64,000 nt of DNA from DATGPD01 sp041398565 (GTDB taxonomy: Bacteria > Planctomycetota > UBA1135 > UBA2386). Location of the stretch: the NCBI GenBank assembly GCA_041398565.1, contig JAWKUN010000003.1:1116001-1180000 (forward strand), in the 5' to 3' direction. Below the pieces are notes generated by a model, which saw only the letters and a program-made list of their open reading frames with translations, was not told where the DNA came from and searched no databases. The position numbers were made by a program, and so were the translations under genes. Below are positions 30,156 through 38,450 of the stretch, piece by piece (within the stretch, counting starts at the first letter, position 1; each line of letters opens with the position of its first letter).

Positions 30156-32126
30156 TCAGTGGAAGCGCACGGGCTCGGCGGCGTCGCCCAGCAGGGCGAA
30201 CGAGCCGGCCAGGGTCAGCCCCTGACTGCACAGCTCGAAGCAGGCCGGGGCGCCCAGGAGGGTCAGCGTGATGGGAGCCGGCAGCAGGCCGTTCGTGCCG
30301 ATCGCCGGGCCGTACACCACCACGTACGGGCCGGTGAGGATGTCGCAGTAGAGCGTGCCCGTACCGGGCAGCACCAGCGGCGGCACCAGGGGAGCCGCGC
30401 TGATCAACAGCGCCGTGACAGCGCCGGGCGTGCCCTTCAGCATGGTCTTGCTGGGGATCGGGGTCGAGTCGGCGAACGCCTGGAACTCCGAGTCCAGCGG
30501 GTACTGGAACCACGAGTGCGTCGCGTTGGGGCTGCCGAACGCGTGCAGGTTGCCGCCGGAATCCTGCACGTAGCCCACGTTCTCGTCGGCGCCGCGTGCG
30601 ACGACGGTGCCGACGATGCCGGCCGCGGCCACCAGGTTGCCGCGCTGCGCGCTGAGCCCGAACACCTGGCCGCCGCCAGCGGTGGCATCGACGATGAGCA
30701 CGTTGCGGCGGCCGACGTAGGTGGGAGTGACCGTGCTGGCGACGGGCACCGACACCCAGGCGTTGGCTCGCTCGTGCCAGAGCGTCAGCTCGCCGGTCAG
30801 GTCGTTGCGCTCGGCGGCGAGCGAGCCGACGAAACCGTGCGAGTAGGTGGCGAGCGGATCCTTGGCGGGGCCGGCGATCCACCCTCCGTGGCGTGCGGCG
30901 AGCGCGCGGCGCTGGGTGGCGTCGTAGGCGTAGGCCATGGCCGGGCCGACGACGACCGCGCCGGTGGGCATCGACAGCGGGGCGGCGAAAGCGCCCGTGG
31001 CCGCCGAGAAGGTGTGCACCACACCGCTGCTGTCGCGTCCGAGTGCCAGGCTGTTCGGGCCGGTCAGGACGGCGATCGAACCGCCGTAGGGCTCCGCCGA
31101 CCAGGCGCCACCGCACAGCCCGCCGAAGGCGTGCAGGGTGCCGGTCGTCTCGTCGTCGACGACGACCCAGTCGTCGTCCGACGCCACGACGGCCGTCGCG
31201 CCGGTGCCGAGCGCGAGCGGGGCCCAGGCCCCGGGGCGGGCGCCGAAGGCGCGGTAGGTGGGCGCTCCCGTCGACGAGCGTTCGAGCAGCACCACGTTGT
31301 CGGTGAGCAGGGCGGTGGCGTTGAACGGGGTCGACGTCGTCACCCATGCGCCGCCGTAGGCGCTGTAGGCGCACGGCTTCGCCCCGAGCAGCACCGTGCC
31401 GACGCGCACGTAGGCGACGTTGTGGTCGATCGCGGCCGAGCTGCTGCCGTGCTGGCTGGGCGAGATGGCCCACTCGCCGCGCACGCCGCTGAACGCCTGC
31501 ACCGCGCCGGGCGGCGCGATGTCGACGAACAGGACGTTGCCGTCGGCGAGCATGTCGGCACCCGAACCGCACGCAGTCGGCACCCACACTCCATGGCGCG
31601 CGCTGAAGCCGAAGCCCTGGTTGTCGGCGCGGATCACGCCGGCCACGAAGCGCGAGCAGGCGTAGTCGAGGTAGCCTTCGTGCACCGGCACGATGTCCCA
31701 GGTGTTGGTCTGCGCGCTGTAGGCGCAGGCGTCGAGGCCGCTGCCGCCGACGCGGTTGCCGATCATCAGAATGACGTCGTCGTCGACGCAGACGATCATC
31801 TGCCGCGGGTCGTCGGTGAAGGCGATGTCGGAGTAGCGGTGCAGCCTCGCACTGTAGGCGCGGTAATGCTGCGACGACAGGCGCACCAAGGCCAGCCAAT
31901 CGCCAGTCCGCACAGGGTCCGGGTACAGGGTGTCGGGCGTGCCGAGGTCGAGCCAGCCCACGGCCATGGCCGAGAAGGCGTGCAGCGTGCCGCCGGCCGG
32001 GGCCAGCATGTGAAAGGCCTCGACGGTCGGCGCGGCGGCGCCGGGGAGGACCGACCACTGCGCGGCGAGGGGAGCGGCGCACAGGGCCAGGGCCGAGATC
32101 GCGATACGGTTCGTCAGTGAGTTCAT
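30156..32126 (-). CDS. Secreted repeat protein (about eleven short propeller-like repeats)
   Basis: A 656-residue exported protein with signal peptide I-A-I-S-A-L-A-L-C-A-A-P-L-A-A-Q. About eleven copies of a degenerate A-[FY]-[SG]-[AG]-x(2)-G-x-W unit run through it, for example A-F-S-G-V-R-G-E-W, A-Y-S-A-Y-G-G-A-W, A-F-G-A-R-P-G-A-W and A-F-G-G-L-C-G-G-A-W, spaced roughly 45-55 residues, as in kelch-like propellers. The final ~70 residues carry the module shared with other secreted proteins (L-L-G-A-P-A-C-F, Q-G-L-T-L, A-L-L-G-D-A). ATG 32126 follows GAAAG and begins the signal peptide. Function unknown; no homologous domain with catalytic residues recognised. Confidence 0.75.
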   Translation of the reverse strand: MNSLTNRIAISALALCAAPLAAQWSVLPGAAAPTVEAFHMLAPAGGTLHAFSAMAVGWLDLGTPDTLYPDPVRTGDWLALVRLSSQHYRAYSARLHRYSDIAFTDDPRQMIVCVDDDVILMIGNRVGGSGLDACAYSAQTNTWDIVPVHEGYLDYACSRFVAGVIRADNQGFGFSARHGVWVPTACGSGADMLADGNVLFVDIAPPGAVQAFSGVRGEWAISPSQHGSSSAAIDHNVAYVRVGTVLLGAKPCAYSAYGGAWVTTSTPFNATALLTDNVVLLERSSTGAPTYRAFGARPGAWAPLALGTGATAVVASDDDWVVVDDETTGTLHAFGGLCGGAWSAEPYGGSIAVLTGPNSLALGRDSSGVVHTFSAATGAFAAPLSMPTGAVVVGPAMAYAYDATQRRALAARHGGWIAGPAKDPLATYSHGFVGSLAAERNDLTGELTLWHERANAWVSVPVASTVTPTYVGRRNVLIVDATAGGGQVFGLSAQRGNLVAAAGIVGTVVARGADENVGYVQDSGGNLHAFGSPNATHSWFQYPLDSEFQAFADSTPIPSKTMLKGTPGAVTALLISAAPLVPPLVLPGTGTLYCDILTGPYVVVYGPAIGTNGLLPAPITLTLLGAPACFELCSQGLTLAGSFALLGDAAEPVRFH

Positions 32127-32441
32127 GATCTTTCGCTCGGGCGGGAAAGGCAGCGCGGCAGGTGCCCGGGGCTGACGCGCGGCGCGGCGACGGCCGCACC
32201 GTCTTGTCACAGCAACCGTGCACGGCGCGTGTCACGAGGCTCTCGACGAAACGTGCTCGCCCCTGCGCCTGTCGGTGACCGCCTGCGACGACCGAAGGCG
32301 GCGCGACGGCGGATCGGCGTGTCGCGGAACCCATGTCGGACACGGGTCCGGGCCACCGTCGGGAAGACTTGGGGCTAGAGTGGCTCCTGCCGTGTCATCG
32401 TCGGCGGAGCGAAGCGCGACCCGCCGCAAAGGAAACCCGCC
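32127..32441. other. Divergent intergenic region, no gene seen
   Basis: A 315-base gap between two divergent secreted-protein genes. It holds a CTAGAGT element for the plus-strand gene. GTCAC appears in TTGTCAC (32206 region) and GTGTCAC (32229 region). No short gene or RNA is supported. Confidence 0.55.
32375..32381 (+). promoter_or_regulatory. CTAGAGT, candidate -10 element
   Basis: CTANNNT element about 60 nt before the ATG at 32442. This gene also has an AAAGGA ribosome binding site 8 nt upstream of its start, so here the mRNA would have a leader. Confidence 0.35.
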
Positions 32442-33974
32442 ATGATCCACACGATGATCCCCCGTCTGCCTCTCGGCGCCTGCCGACGAGGCCTCGCCCT
32501 GGCCGGCGTTCTGACTCTGGCCGTGCCGAACCGAGCGCAGGATCCGCGGGGCGGGACCGAAGTCTGGGACGATGGGCCGCTCTTGGGCGTGCCCTTGGCG
32601 TGCGTCGTCAACGGCGCCGGGCTCACGCCGGGCCCGCGGCGCCTCCACAGCAAGAAGGCAGGCGTCACCGCGACCACGGCACGGACCAGCCCTCCGACCG
32701 GCCCCGACTTCAGCTTCGAGCGCATCTTCCGCGACCGTCTCACCGGTTCGGTGCCGACGAACTTCCGGATCGATGCCTTCTCGGTGGGGCTCGACGTCAT
32801 CTGGATCGACGAGGTGACCGGCATCCTCAACCCGTCGGAGCCGGCGTGGACCGGCATCCTCATCGCCTTCGAGCCCGAGGACCCCATGGCCCGGACCAGC
32901 AGCGGCGTGCTCCGGCGAGAGGACTCCAACCCCGACGCCGCCGGCACCGACGTGTTCGACCTGCCGATCAACCTGCCGGGAACCGCGAGGCGCCTCTACC
33001 GGGAGATCGACGGCACGGAGCTCGGCTTCTCGGACGGCACCAGCGCCAGCGCCGAAGGCCAGATCGTCGCCCTCGATCTGCACCTGACCGCGTGGGACCT
33101 GGATCCGGCGATCCGCAGCACGCTGCCGGCGCATCCGCGCGTCTTCTTCTCGGTGCCCAGCAGCGCGACCTCGGAGGTACCGGCGGCCTGGTGGACGCGC
33201 GGCTTGCACAGCGGCGCCACCGTCTTCTACAGCGAGTGGACCGGCACGGACTGGAGCGAGCCCGCCGTGTACGCGACGCCGTCGGACTTGTTGCTGCGGC
33301 CGACCGACGACGTCGACGCTCTGGCGGTCGAGTGGCACAACGGCGACGACGCCGAGATCGTGTTCTCGACGCAGGTCGTGCCAGGGCGCGACCAACTGCT
33401 CTACGTGCACCTCGGCACCGACGGCGATCCGCAGCCGGTGATGGTGAGCGGATCCACGTCGGCGACTGCGGCGGCCGGGGCCGGTTCCACCAACGTGGCC
33501 GCGATCTGCTTCTACGATCCGTCGATCAGCGGTCAGGGTTGTTCGGTCACACAGCGGTGGTCGTACGTGCTCGGCACGCCGGTCAGGCCTTCGCCCCTCT
33601 TTCCGCTCAGGCTGAGCAACAGCACGATCCGTGGCTGCACCGCCGCCGGCGCGCCAGCCCTGGTGTGCTCCGGCGCAGGCTGGCCGGCGTCTGGCCGTAC
33701 CGCCGGTTTCGGCGTCCTCTTCCTGACCGGCGGCGGCGAGAGCACGCCGCCGATCGAGTTCGGCTTCCCGCACTGGCCGGTCGGCCTGCCCTTCGTTCGC
33801 CCGGCCTCCGGCTTCGGCGGCGACCCGATGGCGATCGCCTTGCCGCTGCCCGACTTCTTGTACTCAGCCATGCCGGATCCGAACCTGTGCGCCTACCTGT
33901 GGACCTTCTGGTTCGCCTTCGACGCGACGCTCGACAACTTCGCTATCAGCCGTCCGGTGCGCATTCGCCTGTAG
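32442..33974 (+). CDS. Secreted protein of unknown function
   Basis: A 510-residue exported protein. A basic N-region is followed by L-A-L-A-G-V-L-T-L-A-V-P-N-R-A-Q, a likely signal peptide. The body is beta-rich with D-x-D-type acidic patches and several cysteines (G-Q-G-C-S-V, I-R-G-C-T-A-A, A-L-V-C-S-G). AAAGGA sits 8 nt before the ATG. I do not recognise a family. It stands between another secreted protein and a kinase gene that starts 42 nt downstream. Confidence 0.7.
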   Translation: MIHTMIPRLPLGACRRGLALAGVLTLAVPNRAQDPRGGTEVWDDGPLLGVPLACVVNGAGLTPGPRRLHSKKAGVTATTARTSPPTGPDFSFERIFRDRLTGSVPTNFRIDAFSVGLDVIWIDEVTGILNPSEPAWTGILIAFEPEDPMARTSSGVLRREDSNPDAAGTDVFDLPINLPGTARRLYREIDGTELGFSDGTSASAEGQIVALDLHLTAWDLDPAIRSTLPAHPRVFFSVPSSATSEVPAAWWTRGLHSGATVFYSEWTGTDWSEPAVYATPSDLLLRPTDDVDALAVEWHNGDDAEIVFSTQVVPGRDQLLYVHLGTDGDPQPVMVSGSTSATAAAGAGSTNVAAICFYDPSISGQGCSVTQRWSYVLGTPVRPSPLFPLRLSNSTIRGCTAAGAPALVCSGAGWPASGRTAGFGVLFLTGGGESTPPIEFGFPHWPVGLPFVRPASGFGGDPMAIALPLPDFLYSAMPDPNLCAYLWTFWFAFDATLDNFAISRPVRIRL

Positions 33975-34016
33975 CGCGGTGGGCCCGATGACCAACTTCC
34001 GAGAGCAAGGCGGCTC

Positions 34017-36626
34017 ATGAGTCGGGGACCGCGGGACGAACCGGCACAGCCGCAGGATCCGCACGCCTTCGAGTGCCTCCTGGCGTCGGCGCTGCGCGTG
34101 CTCGAGTCGGAGGGCGAGCCGGGCCTCGAGCGCTTGCTGGCGCAGGATCCGAGCAGTGCTTCGATGGTCCGGGCCGAGCTCGCCAGACTGCACGCCGTCG
34201 GCCTCGCCGACACGCTGGGTGCCACGGCCGGGTCGGGCGCCGCCGGTGCGATGCCGGCGACGATCGGCGCCTACGAGATCGTCCGCCGCCTCGGCGCCGG
34301 CGGCATGGGCGAGGTTTACCTGGCCCGGCAGCATCACCCGGTCGAGCGCGAGGTCGCCCTCAAGGTCGTGCGCGGGACGTTCCCCGACCGCGCGGCGCGG
34401 GCGCGCTTCGCGGTCGAGTGCCAGGTGCTCTCGCGCATGCAGCACGATGGCATCGCCCGGGTGTTCGAGGTCGGCGAGACGGCCGACGGGGTGCCGTACC
34501 TCACGATGGAGTACGTCCGCGGCGCCTCGCTCACCCGCTACTGCGACGCCCATCGCCTGACGATCGCGCAGCGCGTCGACTTGGTGGGCCGCGTGTGCGA
34601 GGCGGTGGCGCACGCGCACCGCAACGGCGTCATCCACCGCGACCTGAAGCCGGACAACATCCTGGTCGTCGAGCAGGACGGTCGCGCCGTGCCCAAGGTG
34701 ATCGACTTCGGCCTGGCGCGGCCACTGGAGCGCGAGCCCGCCGGCAAGCTCACCCGTTCGGGCTTCCTCCTCGGCACGATCCAGTACATGAGCCCCGAGC
34801 AGGTCGATGCCGGCGACGCCGTCGACACGCGCACCGACGTGTACTCGCTCGGCGTGTTGCTCTACGAGCTGCTGGTGGGCCGCCCGCCGCTGGTGGCCGA
34901 CGGGGTGCCGCTGGGGACCTTCCTGGAGCGCTTGCGCCGAGAGGATCCACCGCGTCTGGCGGCCACTGCCGCCGCGGCCTCGCCCGCGGTGTGCGAGCGG
35001 CGGCGCCTGCGCGGACCGCCGGCGCTGCGGCGTCTCGTCTCCGGCGACCTCGAGGGCATCGCCTGGCGGGCGCTGTCGCGGACGCAGCAGGGACGCTACG
35101 GCAGCGTCGGCGAGCTGGGTGACGACCTGCGCCGCCATCTCGCCCGCTTGCCGGTGCGCGCGCGCCCGCCCAGCGCGTGGTACGTCGCCAGCCGGTTCGT
35201 GAGCCGCCACCGGGTCGGCGTCGGTGTGGCGGCCCTCCTCGCCGTCGTCGGCGCCGGCTGGGTCGGGCGCGAGCTCGTCACCGCCGGGGAGCTGCGCCGC
35301 CGCGACGCGCGGTTCGACCGCTTGGCCCTGGGTGCGCGCATGAACGCGCTGCAGGTCGAGGCGGAGGGGGACAAGCTGACGCGACGGCCGGGCTTCCTCT
35401 TCGCCGGCTTCGGCAAGGCGCCGCCGGTGGCGACTCTCGACGATTGGCTGGCGCGAGCCGATGCTCTTGCCGACGAGCGCCGCGCCTTCGACGGCGAGAC
35501 TTTCGCGGCGTCGGTTGCCGGCGATGCGCGCGAGTACCTCCTCGGCAAGGCAGCCAGACAGTTGACCTTGCAGAACAAGGACTTCTCCGTTCTCGCGCAG
35601 CGCGTGCGCCTCCGCCGCGCCTGGTCGGCGGGCGTTGCCCGCGCCACCCTCGAGGAAGCCGCACCGGCCTGGCAACGCGCCATCGAAGCGATCCGCACCA
35701 GCCCGCGCTACGGGGGCCTCGAGCTCGTCCCTCAGCTCGGCCTGATCCCCCTGCGCGAGAACCCGGCGACCGGCCTGTGGGAGTTCCGGTTCTGGGATCC
35801 GCAGGGCGAGCCGCCGCACTTCGACGACGACGGCCACGTCCGCAACGCCACTACCTTCGATCCCGTCTTCGTTCTCCTGCCGGGCGGCACGGCCATGATC
35901 GGCAGCGACGACGATGCGTGGGCGGCCGACGTGGAGAAGCCGCGCCACAGCGTCGACCTGGCCCCGTTCTTCCTGTGCAAGTACGAGCTGACCCGCGGCC
36001 AGTGGCGGCGCTGGACCGGCGGCTTGCCGCTCAGTCTGGCGACGCAGCAGATCAGACACGTCATCGACGACGCGTACCCGGTGTCGGATGTGTCCTGGGA
36101 CGACTGCGGTGGCGAGGCCTGGGGCCATGGCCTCAGCCTGCCCACCGAGGCGCAGTGGGAGTATGCGGCGCGCGCTGGCACCGACACGCCCTGGTGGACG
36201 GGCGGCGAGCCGAGCACGTTGGCGCAACAGGTCAACCTCGCCGACCGCTCGACCCGCGCCGGGCAGGTTCCGGCCCCGTGGTACAGCGACGAGCTGGGCG
36301 AGGATGGCTACGCCATGACGGCTCCGGTGGACGCGCTCGCTGCCAACGGCTTCGGGCTGCATCACGTGCTCGGCAACGTCTGGGAGTGGACGTCGGGTTG
36401 CTACACGGGCAGCTACGCCGAGATGGGCGACCACCGCCCGGGCGACGGCTTTCTTCGTGCCTCGACGCAGTTTCCCGACAACGACAAGATGCGCGTCTGC
36501 CGTGGCGGCAGCTATCTCTCCACTTGGCTCCTGGCCCGCAGCGCGACGCGCGTCGTGCGCCACAAGGACACCAAGTCGGGCGAGACCGGGCTGCGACTGG
36601 CGCGGCCCGTGATCGGCGGCCGTTGA
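34017..36626 (+). CDS. Transmembrane Ser/Thr protein kinase with SUMF1-type domain (Pkn1-like)
   Basis: An 869-residue protein. Residues ~82-330 are a complete Hanks-type kinase: G-A-G-G-M-G-E-V-Y glycine loop, V-A-L-K-V-V lysine, H-R-D-L-K-P-D-N catalytic loop, D-F-G-L-A and S-P-E-Q. One membrane helix lies near 401-417. The C-terminal ~250 residues are a formylglycine-generating-enzyme/SUMF1 fold: L-P-G-G-T-A-M-I-G-S-D, L-P-T-E-A-Q-W-E-Y-A-A-R-A-G, G-N-V-W-E-W-T and V-C-R-G-G-S-Y. The two active-site cysteines of true FGE, expected just after G-G-S-Y, are missing (L-S-T-W-L-L-A-R), so this is likely an extracytoplasmic binding or sensor domain. Chlamydial Pkn1 has the same architecture. An ECF sigma gene follows. 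Confidence 0.93.
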   Translation: MSRGPRDEPAQPQDPHAFECLLASALRVLESEGEPGLERLLAQDPSSASMVRAELARLHAVGLADTLGATAGSGAAGAMPATIGAYEIVRRLGAGGMGEVYLARQHHPVEREVALKVVRGTFPDRAARARFAVECQVLSRMQHDGIARVFEVGETADGVPYLTMEYVRGASLTRYCDAHRLTIAQRVDLVGRVCEAVAHAHRNGVIHRDLKPDNILVVEQDGRAVPKVIDFGLARPLEREPAGKLTRSGFLLGTIQYMSPEQVDAGDAVDTRTDVYSLGVLLYELLVGRPPLVADGVPLGTFLERLRREDPPRLAATAAAASPAVCERRRLRGPPALRRLVSGDLEGIAWRALSRTQQGRYGSVGELGDDLRRHLARLPVRARPPSAWYVASRFVSRHRVGVGVAALLAVVGAGWVGRELVTAGELRRRDARFDRLALGARMNALQVEAEGDKLTRRPGFLFAGFGKAPPVATLDDWLARADALADERRAFDGETFAASVAGDAREYLLGKAARQLTLQNKDFSVLAQRVRLRRAWSAGVARATLEEAAPAWQRAIEAIRTSPRYGGLELVPQLGLIPLRENPATGLWEFRFWDPQGEPPHFDDDGHVRNATTFDPVFVLLPGGTAMIGSDDDAWAADVEKPRHSVDLAPFFLCKYELTRGQWRRWTGGLPLSLATQQIRHVIDDAYPVSDVSWDDCGGEAWGHGLSLPTEAQWEYAARAGTDTPWWTGGEPSTLAQQVNLADRSTRAGQVPAPWYSDELGEDGYAMTAPVDALAANGFGLHHVLGNVWEWTSGCYTGSYAEMGDHRPGDGFLRASTQFPDNDKMRVCRGGSYLSTWLLARSATRVVRHKDTKSGETGLRLARPVIGGR

Positions 36627-36685
36627 GATCATCGCGTGGGAGACGAGGTCGCGCGCGGCCGGGTGCGCAGGCCGCGGTCAGCGCG

Positions 36686-36691
36686 TATCCT
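36686..36691 (+). promoter_or_regulatory. TATCCT, weak candidate -10 element of ECF sigma gene
   Basis: TATCCT lies 40 nt before the ATG at 36732, in the 105-base gap after the kinase gene. No -35 match; cotranscription with the kinase is equally possible. Confidence 0.2.
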
Positions 36692-36731
36692 GCTCGCTGG
36701 CCGCTGCGGTCGCGGTGCTCGGGGCCGGGTC

Positions 36732-37328
36732 ATGGACGACACGACGCAACACCAACAGTTGATTGCCCGCGTTCGCGCCGGTGAGGCCGGCGCCGCCGGC
36801 GAACTGCTCGGCCTGCACCTTTCCTCGTTGTTGGCCTACGTGCGTCTCAAGGCCGGTCGCCTGGTGCGCAGCAAGGAGTCGATGAGCGACGTGGTGCAGT
36901 CGGTGTGTCGGGAGGTGCTCGCCGATCTGCCGCGCTTCCGCTACCAGGGCACCGCGCAGTTCCGCCACTGGCTGTTCACGCACGCGCTGCACAAGATCCA
37001 GAACAAGAACCGGCACTACCGCGCCGTGCGGCGTGCCGCCGAGCGGGAGGTCGACCTGGAGGCGGACGACCGCGAGCTGGAGCAGGCCTACGCGACCTTG
37101 TGTACGCCGAGCCGGCACGCGGTCGGGCGGGAAGACCTGGTCGCGTTCGAGCGCGCGTTCGCGGCGCTTCCCGACGAGTACCGGGAGGCGGTCCTCCTCC
37201 GCCGCGTCGTCGGCATGGACTACCCGGCGATCGCAGCGCAACTCGGCAAGAGCGAGGGAGCGGTCCGCAACCTCGTCTACCGTGGCATCGCCCGCTTGGC
37301 GGTGCAGAGTCGCAAGACCGAGACGTGA
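36732..37328 (+). CDS. ECF sigma factor (planctomycete kinase-associated type)
   Basis: A 198-residue sigma-70-family factor. Region 2 (residues 5-90) contains S-D-V-V-Q-S-V-C-R-E-V-L-A-D and W-L-F-T-H-A-L-H-K-I-Q-N-K-N-R-H-Y; region 4 (residues 140-190) has L-P-D-E-Y-R-E-A-V-L-L-R-R-V-V-G-M-D-Y and a helix-turn-helix E-G-A-V-R-N-L-V-Y-R-G. ECF factors encoded beside Hanks-type kinases are a known planctomycete arrangement in which phosphorylation is thought to replace anti-sigma control. Here the kinase gene is upstream on the same strand and no anti-sigma gene is near, which fits that scheme. Confidence 0.9.
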   Translation: MDDTTQHQQLIARVRAGEAGAAGELLGLHLSSLLAYVRLKAGRLVRSKESMSDVVQSVCREVLADLPRFRYQGTAQFRHWLFTHALHKIQNKNRHYRAVRRAAEREVDLEADDRELEQAYATLCTPSRHAVGREDLVAFERAFAALPDEYREAVLLRRVVGMDYPAIAAQLGKSEGAVRNLVYRGIARLAVQSRKTET

Positions 37329-37330
37329 AC

Positions 37331-37346
37331 CGGCGAGAGCGCCGGG
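37331..37346. terminator. Short hairpin between convergent genes
   Basis: CCGGCG (37331-37336) pairs with CGCCGG (37341-37346) over AGAG, two bases past the ECF sigma stop and before the gloB stop on the other strand. Confidence 0.4.
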
Positions 37347-37373
37347 GCACCGAGTGCGGACGTAGGCCGGGTG

Positions 37374-38162
37374 TCAGAATGCGTCCTTGCGCCGGCGCAT
37401 GGCGGCGAAGGCGGCGACCGGGTCGCCGGGGACGACACCGACGTTGTGCGCCAGCGCCGGCTCGTCGGCGCGCAGGAACGGGTTCGTCGCCAGCTCGTCG
37501 GCGAGCAGCGACGGAACCGTGGCCTCGCCGCGCTGGCGCGCGTCGGCCACCGACCGCGCGCGCGCGAGCAGGTCCGCGTTGTCGCCGTCGATGGTCAGGG
37601 CGAAGCGCGCGTTCGCCGCCGTGTACTCGTGCGCGCAGAACACCCGGGTCGACGGTGGCAGGGCTCGCAGCGCCTGCAACGAAGCCCACATCTGCGCCGG
37701 CGTCCCTTCGAACAGGCGGCCGCAGCCGAGCGCGAACAGCGTGTCGCCGCAGAACAGCGCTTCGTCGCCCGAGAACCAGAAGGCGACATGGCCCGAGGTG
37801 TGTCCCGGAGTCTCGAGCACCGTGGCGACGTGGGGGCCGAGGCGCACGTGGTCGCCTGCCCGGACGCCGACATCGAGCGCCGGGATGCGGTGGCGGTCGG
37901 CGTCCGGCGCTACCACCCTCGCCCCGTAGCGGCGCTTGAGCTCCACGTTGCCGCCGACATGGTCGCCGTGGTGGTGCGTGTTGAGGATCCAGCGCGGGTG
38001 CCAGCCCAACGCGTCGAGACGCGCTGCCACCGGCTCGGCGTCGCACGGGTCGACGACGGCGACGTCGCCGCTGTCGGGCGCCCGCACCAGCCAGACGTAG
38101 TTGTCGGCGCGGCACGGCACGCGCTCGATCTCGAGACGGGCTGGAGAGGCGGGGTCGGGCAT
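37374..38162 (-). CDS. gloB: Hydroxyacylglutathione hydrolase (glyoxalase II-like)
   Basis: A 262-residue metallo-beta-lactamase-fold enzyme. It has the dinuclear metal site N-T-H-H-H-G-D-H-V-G-G near residues 61-71, the T-P-G-H-T-S-G-H stretch near 118, G-D-T-L-F-A-L-G-C-G-R near 139 and the C-terminal C-A-H-E-Y-T near 176 with N-P-F-L-R close to the end, all diagnostic of GloB rather than a generic hydrolase. It splits S-lactoylglutathione to lactate and glutathione in methylglyoxal detoxification; the organism's actual thiol is not known. ATG 38162 gives the standard N-terminus. Confidence 0.92.
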   Translation of the reverse strand: MPDPASPARLEIERVPCRADNYVWLVRAPDSGDVAVVDPCDAEPVAARLDALGWHPRWILNTHHHGDHVGGNVELKRRYGARVVAPDADRHRIPALDVGVRAGDHVRLGPHVATVLETPGHTSGHVAFWFSGDEALFCGDTLFALGCGRLFEGTPAQMWASLQALRALPPSTRVFCAHEYTAANARFALTIDGDNADLLARARSVADARQRGEATVPSLLADELATNPFLRADEPALAHNVGVVPGDPVAAFAAMRRRKDAF

Positions 38163-38331
38163 CAGGTGCTCGTGCTGGCGGATCCTCGCGCGCGGATTCC
38201 GAGGGGGTCCTTCGCGGGAAGAGTCGTCGGCCACGGTACCGGATTCCCGATCCCGGGCCGCGGCCGACGAGCCGTTCGTCGCGCGGGCCGTTCGTCGCGC
38301 GAGCCGGGTCGATGGCTGCGCCACGACGCTG

Positions 38332-38360
38332 TTGTCGGTGGTTTCCCGTGCCGCTAGGGT
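38332..38360 (+). promoter_or_regulatory. Promoter: TTGTCG, 17 nt, TAGGGT
   Basis: TTGTCG (38332-38337) and TAGGGT (38355-38360, within CTAGGGT) are spaced 17 nt, a standard sigma-70 layout. The gene has an 84-90 nt leader and a GGAGG ribosome binding site (38442-38446) four bases before its ATG, in contrast to the leaderless-looking genes nearby. Confidence 0.5.
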
Positions 38361-38450
38361 CTCTTCGAGACAGGGCCGTGGCGGCGGGATCCCCGCCGGT
38401 GTCGTGCGCGGGCGGACTCGCGGACCCGTGGCCCTCGGACTGGAGGTCGC

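Noticed and set aside
34017..36626. Active formylglycine-generating enzyme in the kinase fusion
   Set aside because: The two active-site cysteines are missing from the segment after G-G-S-Y, so a sulfatase-activating role is unlikely.
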